A stretch of 64,000 nt of DNA from Roseicella frigidaeris (GTDB lineage: Bacteria > Pseudomonadota > Alphaproteobacteria > Acetobacterales > Acetobacteraceae). The notes beneath the pieces were generated by a model. The model was not told where the DNA came from, did not search any database, and saw nothing but the letters and a program-made list of their open reading frames with translations. Every line of letters starts with the position of its first letter. Position 1 is the first letter of the stretch. Below are positions 58,495 through 64,000 of the stretch, in pieces. The stretch is from NCBI RefSeq assembly GCF_003258945.1, contig NZ_QLIX01000016.1, forward strand, positions 52,939-116,938, read 5' to 3'. Position numbers and translations under genes: made by a program.

Positions 58495-59193
58495 TCAGCC
58501 CGTCTCGCCCTCGGCAAAGGGCGGCTGCAGCCAGAGCGGGTCCTTCACCTTCCGCAGGAAGGCGGCATGCGCCGCGATCTCCGCCGCGCTCGGCCGGATC
58601 GGCCGCGGCACCCGCTCCCGCGCCAGCCCGCCGAGCGAGACCGTCGGCGCGGCGATCTGCGCCGCCAGCGCGAAGCCGGGCTGCTTGCCGCCCATCAGCT
58701 CCAGATAGACCTGCGCCAGCAGCTTCACGTCGAGCAGCGCGTTGTGGCTGGTGCGCATGGAGTTGTCGACGCCGAGCCGCCGGCACAGCGCGTCCAGGCT
58801 GTTCGGCAGGCCGGGGAAACGCTTCTTGGCGACGGCCAGGCTGTCCACCATCCGCGCCCGGTCGAGCGCCGGATGGCCGGCGCGCCGCAGCTCGGCATCG
58901 AGGAAGCCGAAATCGAAGGGCGCGTTGTGCGCGATGATCGGCGCATCGCCGAGGAAATCGAGGAATTCCCCCACCACCTCGGGGAATTTCGGCTTCCCCG
59001 CCAGGTCGGCCGCGGTGAAGCCATGCACCCGCGTGCTCTCCTCCGGCACGTCGCGCTCGGGGTCGAGCAGGGTGTGGTAGTGCCGGCCGGTCGGCACCAG
59101 GTTGACGATCTCGATCGCCGCGATCTCGATCACCCGGTCGCCCGTCGCCGGGTCGAGGCCGGTGGTCTCGGTGTCGAGCACGAGCTGTCTCAT
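58495..59193 (-). CDS. dnaQ: DNA polymerase III epsilon subunit (3'-5' exonuclease)
   Basis: This is a 232-residue DnaQ proofreading exonuclease. Motif ExoI is LVLDTETTG (Asp7, Glu9), ExoII is HNAPFDFGFL and ExoIII is HNALLDVKLLAQVYLEL with the DEDDh histidine. A C-terminal clamp-binding region follows. It is part of the conserved dnaQ-coaE-aroE run. The length is typical of alphaproteobacterial DnaQ. Confidence 0.95.
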   Translation of the reverse strand: MRQLVLDTETTGLDPATGDRVIEIAAIEIVNLVPTGRHYHTLLDPERDVPEESTRVHGFTAADLAGKPKFPEVVGEFLDFLGDAPIIAHNAPFDFGFLDAELRRAGHPALDRARMVDSLAVAKKRFPGLPNSLDALCRRLGVDNSMRTSHNALLDVKLLAQVYLELMGGKQPGFALAAQIAAPTVSLGGLARERVPRPIRPSAAEIAAHAAFLRKVKDPLWLQPPFAEGETG

Positions 59194-59314
59194 AGGCGGT
59201 GTCCCTCAATCGCCGGGCGCTGCCTGCGGCGGCTTGGCGGCGCGGCATGAGCCGCGGCGCCCATCCGGGCGCCCGGCCCCGCGGGCCGCGGGGCGGCCCC
59301 CTCCCTGGTCCGCC

Positions 59315-59917
59315 TCATGCGCCGCGGATCTCCCGGACGAGCCGGCGGATCGCCCGCTGCGCCGCATGGCGCGACAGGCCGGTATGGACGAGATGATCGG
59401 CCCGGCGCCGCTTCTCCCGGTCCGGCACCTGCCGGCCCAGGATGTAGCGCAGCCGCTCCTCCGTCATGCCGGGCCGGCGCAGCACCCGATGGCGCTGCAC
59501 CGCGGCCGGCGCGGTGACGACGACGACGCGGTCGCACCGCCCCTCGCCGCCCGTCTCGAACAGCAGCGGGATGTCGAGCACCACCAGCCGCTCGCCGCGC
59601 CGCCGCGCTGCGGCGAGGAAGCGCCGCTCGGCATCGCGCACCAGCGGATGCACGATCCGCTCCAGCCGCCGCAGCGCCTCGGGGTGGCCGAGCACGGCGC
59701 GGCGCAGCGCCTCCCGGTCCACCCGCCGGCCGCCCGGCCCCTCCGTCACCGTGCCGGGAAAGGCGGCGGCGATGGGCGCGACGGCCCGGCCGCCCGGCCC
59801 CTGCAGCGCATGCACCGCCGCATCCGCATCGAAGACCGGCACATGCAGCCGGCGGAAGCTGGCGGCGGCGGTGGACTTGCCCATGCCGATGCCGCCGGTG
59901 AGGCCGATGAGCTTCAT
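59315..59917 (-). CDS. coaE: Dephospho-CoA kinase
   Basis: This enzyme performs the last step of coenzyme A synthesis. The 200-residue protein has a P-loop GGIGMGKST (8-16), VFDADAAVHAL and RLERIVHPLV, with PLLFET in the lid region. ATG 59917 overlaps the aroE stop (ATGA at 59914-59917). Gene order aroE-coaE-dnaQ is common in alphaproteobacteria. Confidence 0.93.
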   Translation of the reverse strand: MKLIGLTGGIGMGKSTAAASFRRLHVPVFDADAAVHALQGPGGRAVAPIAAAFPGTVTEGPGGRRVDREALRRAVLGHPEALRRLERIVHPLVRDAERRFLAAARRRGERLVVLDIPLLFETGGEGRCDRVVVVTAPAAVQRHRVLRRPGMTEERLRYILGRQVPDREKRRRADHLVHTGLSRHAAQRAIRRLVREIRGA

Positions 59918-60789
59918 CGCGCCGGCCCGTGGGTGGGCCCATGGGTGGGCCAATGGAGAGGGATGTCGCCGCCCACCACCGCCCGCAGTTCGTCATCCAC
60001 CGCCGGCGTCACCCCGAACCAGGCCGCGAAGCCCGGCCGCGCCTGGTGCAACAGCATCCCGAGCCCCTCCACCGCGGCAAGCCCCCGCGCCCGCGCCGCC
60101 GCCAGCAGCGCCGTCTCCCGCGGCACGTAGACGATATCGGCCACCACCGCCCCCGCCGGCAGCGGCGCCAGGTCGATCGCCGGCCCCGGCTGCCCCGACA
60201 TGCCGAGCGAGGTGGTGTTCACCAGCATCGCCGCCCCCTCGAGCGGCGGCCGGTCGGCGACCGCGACCGGCCCGCCCAGCGCCCGCGCCAGCGCCTCCGC
60301 CCGCGCCGGGGTGCGGTTGACCAGCGTGACGCGCGGGCAGCCGGCATCGAGCAGCGCCGCCGCCACCGCCCGGGCCGAACCGCCGGCGCCGAGGATCACC
60401 ACCGGCCCCGCATCCGCCCGCCAGCCCGGCACCGCCTCGGCGCAATTCGCCAGGAACCCCCAGCCATCGGTGTTCGAGCCCTCGATCGCGCCGTCGCGGA
60501 AGACCAGCGTGTTCACCGCCCCGGCCCGGTGCGCCGTGGCATCCACCCGGTCGCAGACGGCGAAGGCCGCCTCCTTGTGCGGGATGGTGACGTTGGCGCC
60601 GCGGAAGCCGAGATCGGCCAGCGCCCGGACCGACTCGGCGAACCGCTCGGGCCGCACCGGCAGGGGCAGGTAGGCGCCGTCGATCCCGTGCCGGCGCAGC
60701 CACAGCCCGTGCAGCCGCGGCGAGCGGGAATGATCGACGGGCCAGCCGAGGATGCCGGCGGTGCGGGCCTGGCCCGAGAGGAGGTGCAT
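59914..60789 (-). CDS. aroE: Shikimate dehydrogenase
   Basis: This enzyme reduces 3-dehydroshikimate with NADPH. The 291-residue protein has substrate block LGWPVDHSRSPRLHG, catalytic Lys72 in VTIPHKEAAF, GSNTDGWGF and VILGAGGSARAVAAALLDAG as the NADP motif. The C-terminus PTHGPTHGPAR is a short tandem repeat from CATGGGTGGGCC units, apparently a recent extension. The start ATG 60789 matches the usual MHLLSGxxRxAGILGWPV. It leads the aroE-coaE-dnaQ unit. Confidence 0.94.
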   Translation of the reverse strand: MHLLSGQARTAGILGWPVDHSRSPRLHGLWLRRHGIDGAYLPLPVRPERFAESVRALADLGFRGANVTIPHKEAAFAVCDRVDATAHRAGAVNTLVFRDGAIEGSNTDGWGFLANCAEAVPGWRADAGPVVILGAGGSARAVAAALLDAGCPRVTLVNRTPARAEALARALGGPVAVADRPPLEGAAMLVNTTSLGMSGQPGPAIDLAPLPAGAVVADIVYVPRETALLAAARARGLAAVEGLGMLLHQARPGFAAWFGVTPAVDDELRAVVGGDIPLHWPTHGPTHGPAR

Positions 60790-61099
60790 GGGGTTTACAA
60801 ACCTTGGGGGCGGGACGCGGTCAATGGGGTGAGGCCGGGGCGCCGCCCCGCACCCCGCGAAGGGGGCGAAGCCCCCTATCGGTGATCCCCGCGACACCGC
60901 CGCGCGGCGTCGCGGGGGCCCCGGTCCAGCGCCATGGGACAGAGGGCCGTCACGGCCGTCCGGTGCCAGGCCTCGGCCGGGCAGCGGCCAGGGCCAAGGC
61001 AAGGGCAGGGTGCGGCGGCCGGGCCCGGGGCCGCGATGCCGGCAGGCGTCGGGGGATGTCGGTCATTGTCGGGAAGGGAGGGCAGGGTAGGGCAGGGGC
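60790..61099. other. Divergent region with an R2-type hairpin
   Basis: About 310 bases between divergent aroE and the methyltransferase. GAAGGGGGCGAAGCCCCCT-like and R2-like (60884-60924) hairpins occupy the left half. The promoters of both genes should be here. No gene is supported. Confidence 0.55.
60884..60924. repeat. Inverted relative of repeat R2
   Basis: A stem CCCCGCGAC...GTCGCGGGG is followed by GGCCCCGG, the reverse complement of the R2 unit CCGGGGCCCCCGCGA. It is a partial copy in the opposite orientation. Confidence 0.55.
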
Positions 61100-61765
61100 A
61101 TGTCCGTGTCAGACGCCACCCTCGCCGCGGCCCGCGATGTCGGGCGGGACTGGATCGAGGCCGCCTACTACGCCGAGGCGGAATCCGCCGCCGAGGCCCA
61201 GTGGCAGGGCATCATCCTGCCCTTCCTGCGGATCGAGGCGACCGGGATCGACCTCGCCCACACCCTGGACCTCGCCGCCGGCCACGGCCGCCACGCGGCG
61301 CGCCTGCTGCCGCTGGCCGGGCACCTGCACATCGTCGATCTCCACGCGGGCAACCTGGATGCCTGCCGCCGCCGCTTCGGCGCCGACCCGCGCATCGCCT
61401 ACAGCCCGACCGATGGCTGCACCCTGCCGGTGCCGGACGCCTCGCTCAGCTTCCTCTTCTGCTTCGACGCCATGGTGCATTTCGACAGCGACGTGGTGCG
61501 CGCCTATCTGCGCGAGACAAGCCGGGCGCTGCGCCCCGGCGGCCACGCCTTCCTGCACCATTCCAACGAGCACCGCTTCCCGACGCGCGACTTCCGGCAA
61601 CACCCGCATTGGCGCAACTTCCTGAGCCTCGGCCTGATGGCGCATTACGCGGCGAAGGAAGGGCTGGAGGTGGTACGGCAGCAGGCACTGGATTGGAACC
61701 ACGATGGGAGTGACATCGACGGGTTGACGTTGTTGCGGCGGGGAAAAACAAATGAGCGGCGCTAA
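61100..61765 (+). CDS. Class I SAM-dependent methyltransferase
   Basis: This 221-residue methyltransferase has motif I TLDLAAGHGRHAARLL, HIVDLHAGNLDACRRRFG and motif IV-like FLFCFDAMVHFDSD followed by ALRPGGHAFLHHS. These are the features of Methyltransf_11/25 enzymes, often of small-molecule or sugar substrates. The substrate is unknown. The last 30 codons lose the high GC of the body, and the AT-rich insert begins immediately after the stop, which hints that the original 3' end was altered by insertion. Confidence 0.85.
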   Translation: MSVSDATLAAARDVGRDWIEAAYYAEAESAAEAQWQGIILPFLRIEATGIDLAHTLDLAAGHGRHAARLLPLAGHLHIVDLHAGNLDACRRRFGADPRIAYSPTDGCTLPVPDASLSFLFCFDAMVHFDSDVVRAYLRETSRALRPGGHAFLHHSNEHRFPTRDFRQHPHWRNFLSLGLMAHYAAKEGLEVVRQQALDWNHDGSDIDGLTLLRRGKTNERR

Positions 61766-61766
61766 A

Positions 61767-62246
61767 TCAGAAGTTTCCGGGGGTGGCTCTCTGGGACTGG
61801 ATAGAAATAAATTTTCTTGAAATTGGGTTCAATCTCAATCGTGCCAAGATCTCCAAGATGAATACTAGAATAGTAAACCATCCAACAGACACAAATAAAA
61901 ATAATGACTCTTCCAATGCGCTGGCGTTTTTGTCGGAAAATAATGTACAAACAATTAAAGAAAGCAAATTAATTAAAGAGCCTAGTACAATAAAAATCAT
62001 ATATGGATGTTGTTCTTGTTCTAATTCAGCTATAATTGATAGAAATTCAAATCTAAGATCCATAAGATCACGCCTTTTGTTTTTAGCAAAACTTGTACCT
62101 ATCCCTTCAAGGGCATCGATTTCTGCATTCATGCTCCGCGAAAGGCGCGATGCTCGCAATTCTATTGGTGCTCTAAACACAGAGAGGCCGATCCCGATGC
62201 CAACGCCAAGCTGAAGTAGGCTTGAAAAGTCACTGTACGACGTCAT
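61767..62246 (-). CDS. Small membrane protein in AT-rich insert
   Basis: This 159-residue protein has probably three membrane segments: LLQLGVGIGIGLSVF, YMIFIVLGSLINLLSLIVCTL and SLFLFVSVGWFTILVFILEIL. A charged cytosolic or periplasmic loop lies between the first two. No family is recognised. It is divergent from the XRE-ImmA gene, with start codons only one base apart (62246 and 62248). Codon use is AT-rich, unlike the core. An anti-phage or immunity role is conceivable from context but not supported by a motif. Confidence 0.6.
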   Translation of the reverse strand: MTSYSDFSSLLQLGVGIGIGLSVFRAPIELRASRLSRSMNAEIDALEGIGTSFAKNKRRDLMDLRFEFLSIIAELEQEQHPYMIFIVLGSLINLLSLIVCTLFSDKNASALEESLFLFVSVGWFTILVFILEILARLRLNPISRKFISIQSQRATPGNF

Positions 62247-62247
62247 A

Positions 62248-63444
62248 ATGCCTCACGTGGGAGCATTGCCAAACCAGCGCGCGCTTCGAATCATTCGAGA
62301 GCAGCGCAAGCTTAATATAGCAGAGGTAGCCGAATTTACGGCTATCTCGCTTAATCGTCTCAGCGAAATCGAAAGTGGGGATCGAGAGCCATCCCGCAAG
62401 CAAATGGAAAGATTGGCAGGGGCATACGGTGTGCCTCTCTATGCATTATTCAATGATGCTATCCCGAATCTTGAGCCGCTTCCACATGACTTTCGTAAAC
62501 GCAATCCGACTCCCGCGGCGCTAAGTCCAAGAGCACTGCGTGTTCTGTTTTCTGCAGAAAAAATTTCGACATACTCACGGCAGTTAGCGATAGCTCTGGG
62601 ATATCGGCCCAGAAATTTTTTAGCCAATATTCGTGATGCTCGCTCCCCAGATAAAATGGCAATGCTAGTGCGATCGCTATTTGATGATTGGCTTGGTCCG
62701 CGAGCTTCAATTCTTAATTTCTTTGGGGCTCCCGAGCAAAAATTTGCGAGCGCGCTTCGGTTGTTCTTTGAGGGGCAGGGCGTCGTCTTGAACGTCAATG
62801 ATGCCCCAGAAGATTATATGGGATTCTATGTTAATCCCGACGCAGGCTTACCGACCATTTTTGTTAGCAGATCAATTTTATCAAGAAAGGCTCAGCTTTT
62901 TACGCTTGCTCACGAAATCGGACATTTTTTGCTCGGATTAGAGGGAGTGTCGAATCCCTTCGAAGCCAAAAACGACATTGAGCGATCTTGTAACGTATTC
63001 GCTGCAGAATTTTTGGCGCCAAGGAATACCTTCTCCCAAGTGGCGGAAGGTTTTTCGCGTGATATGCGCGCAGATACGCGCGCATTTATCAGCGCTACTT
63101 CCGCGCGAACGCTCCTCAGTAGGCATGCAGCTGGCATCCGTTTGGTTGAATTGGGATATATCTCGAGGAGAGAATATTTGGCATGGAGGGAAGATTTCCT
63201 CGCCAATCCCGGCAATGAAAAAGAAATCGAGAGAAAAGTTTTTGGAAACAGCAACGTTGCTGCCGTACATGCCAAAAGATTAAATGAAATCGGCTATCTT
63301 TCTGTGTTTCTATCGAAAAGCGCGATAGATAAAAATATAATAGATGCTCATGATGTAGTTGAAGGGATTGGACTTTCTATCGGACTGCAGCAGAAGGCCT
63401 TTTCGCTGGCTGCTCGCCGGATCGAGGCGGCTATTGGCCAATGA
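62248..63444 (+). CDS. XRE family regulator with ImmA/IrrE metalloprotease domain
   Basis: This 398-residue protein combines an N-terminal HTH (about 10-60, REQRKLNIAEVAEFTAISLNRLSEIESG) with a Zn peptidase of the ImmA/IrrE (COG2856) type. The latter is shown by FTLAHEIGHFLLG with HEIGH at 222-226 and a downstream CNVFAAEFLAP. Such proteins act as regulators or as the antitoxin/repressor halves of mobile-element modules. The stop overlaps the next gene (ATGA at 63441-63444), so the PIN-like partner is coupled to it. The alternative start GTG 62257 is possible since the listed start touches the divergent gene. Confidence 0.88.
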   Translation: MPHVGALPNQRALRIIREQRKLNIAEVAEFTAISLNRLSEIESGDREPSRKQMERLAGAYGVPLYALFNDAIPNLEPLPHDFRKRNPTPAALSPRALRVLFSAEKISTYSRQLAIALGYRPRNFLANIRDARSPDKMAMLVRSLFDDWLGPRASILNFFGAPEQKFASALRLFFEGQGVVLNVNDAPEDYMGFYVNPDAGLPTIFVSRSILSRKAQLFTLAHEIGHFLLGLEGVSNPFEAKNDIERSCNVFAAEFLAPRNTFSQVAEGFSRDMRADTRAFISATSARTLLSRHAAGIRLVELGYISRREYLAWREDFLANPGNEKEIERKVFGNSNVAAVHAKRLNEIGYLSVFLSKSAIDKNIIDAHDVVEGIGLSIGLQQKAFSLAARRIEAAIGQ

Positions 63445-63875
63445 CTCTGCCGCCTGTTCATGGCTGGATGATAGATTATCGAACGGCTCTTTCAATTTTT
63501 CAGTCGCAAAGTAATGAGCGGATAGCGCATTGCGTTTCGCAATGTAATGCACGGGCATTCCATATTTGTCATCATGAAGAGAGGCGTTTTCGTGATGATG
63601 TAATGCTAGTGTTTCCTTTCATTAAACCGCGATCTTGTGTTTGTGATCTGGATGACGAGGTATATAGGCGTTGTAATGCTGTGGCATCCAATCCGATAGC
63701 ACGATCAATATTGACTGGAAATCAAACAGCTATATTTATTACCGCTACTGCTAGTGCACGAAACTTCGGCGTTATTTCCGATCATATCTCGCCGAATTTT
63801 GCAACTGTGCACGATCTTTGTGGTCTGTTTGGCGTGCCTGTATTAACATCTGGACAATATTTTTCTATGTTATAA
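63441..63875 (+). CDS. PIN-like protein coupled to XRE-ImmA gene
   Basis: This 144-residue protein has scattered features of a PIN-like fold. These are an early Asp (MIDYRTALSIF), acidic middle residues (CDLDDEVYRRCNAV) and a late GVISDHISPNFATVHDLCGLFGVPVLTSGQYF. The pattern recalls DUF4411/DUF3368-type partners of ImmA/IrrE proteins. Toxin-antitoxin function is therefore plausible but not certain. It overlaps the upstream gene by ATGA and is the last gene of the AT-rich insert. Cysteine content is unusually high. Confidence 0.55.
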   Translation: MTLPPVHGWMIDYRTALSIFQSQSNERIAHCVSQCNARAFHICHHEERRFRDDVMLVFPFIKPRSCVCDLDDEVYRRCNAVASNPIARSILTGNQTAIFITATASARNFGVISDHISPNFATVHDLCGLFGVPVLTSGQYFSML

Positions 63876-63910
63876 CACTTGCTGCGAATTTAAATCTTTG
63901 AATTTTTTCC

Positions 63911-63916
63911 TATAAT
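63911..63916 (+). promoter_or_regulatory. Possible -10 element
   Basis: TATAAT occurs 37 bases before the ATG at 63954. No acceptable -35 box is seen at 16-18 bases; TTGAAT at 63898 is too close. Kept as a weak call. Confidence 0.25.
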
Positions 63917-63953
63917 CCGTTACGATCCCGTCCGCTTCCTCGGGATCGCCGCC

Positions 63954-64000
63954 ATGCCTCGCCCCTCCCGCCGCCGCTCCTCCCCAGCCCCCACCCCCCT
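63954..64000 (+). CDS. Possible 5' end of a core gene, truncated by window
   Basis: An ATG after the AT-rich insert opens a GC-rich frame MPRPSRRRSSPAPTP that leaves the window. It could be the start of the next core gene. Too short to identify. Confidence 0.3.
   Translation, partial: MPRPSRRRSSPAPTP

Noticed and set aside
1..64000. CRISPR arrays
   Set aside because: No regularly spaced direct repeats; the tandem repeats seen are contiguous without spacers.

Overview
The window is a piece of a very GC-rich chromosome with dense, mostly operonic genes. The gene content points to an alphaproteobacterium of the Acetobacteraceae type (Roseomonas-like). The grounds are an aroE-coaE-dnaQ run, four orphan tripartite-tricarboxylate (TTT/Bug) substrate-binding proteins, several orphan ABC binding proteins, a SoeABC-type molybdoenzyme and a Flp pilin. 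This assignment is inferred from gene content and composition, not from an rRNA or a database match.

Layout. 1-4745 is core: a partial acyl-CoA ligase, a Zur-box zinc-binding protein, a hypothetical zinc-ribbon protein, proline iminopeptidase and a YciE-like ferritin-fold protein. A tRNA-Arg(CCT) at 4868-4944 is followed by a lower-GC island (about 5.0-11.4 kb). The island carries a translationally coupled cassette: recombinase relic, KorB-like HTH, XRE regulator, N4-cytosine-type DNA methyltransferase, MORC/GHKL ATPase, SF2 helicase and a PD-(D/E)XK-like protein. I regard this as the most interesting system in the window.

11.9-25.9 kb holds a branched-chain-type binding protein, a Fur-box TonB siderophore receptor, a dipeptide-type binding protein, an AtzE/AtzG amidase pair, a TTT receptor, a VOC protein, another ABC binding protein, a Flp pilin and acetate kinase. 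26.1-33.1 kb is one minus-strand run: flavin monooxygenase, hydroxyquinol-type intradiol dioxygenase and a complete LivKHMGF importer. It is plausibly an aromatic uptake and catabolism operon. 33.4-48.9 kb contains further TTT receptors, HemW, YbaK, MAPEG, rhodanese, a ketopantoate-reductase-like protein, an NHL-repeat protein, an AraC regulator, a small DMT protein, a ClC-type channel, an alpha/beta hydrolase, a CsbD-like protein and a second dipeptide-type binding protein. 48.95-54.9 kb carries argC, with a possible attenuator in its leader, and the soeABC set.

Near 54.9-57.6 kb there is a second accessory patch: an HpcH/HpaI aldolase fused in frame to a foreign-looking C-terminal domain, a frameshifted DpnI/DRP-like restriction endonuclease, and a VapBC toxin-antitoxin pair with its operator. 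57.6-61.8 kb returns to core (SDR, dnaQ, coaE, aroE, methyltransferase). 61.77-63.9 kb is a strongly AT-rich insert with a membrane protein, an XRE-ImmA/IrrE metalloprotease and a PIN-like protein.

Several families of GC-rich hairpin repeats lie between genes, often just after stop codons. In two families the stems change sequence between copies while staying complementary. The long opposite-strand ORFs of this GC-rich DNA were treated as shadows and left out.
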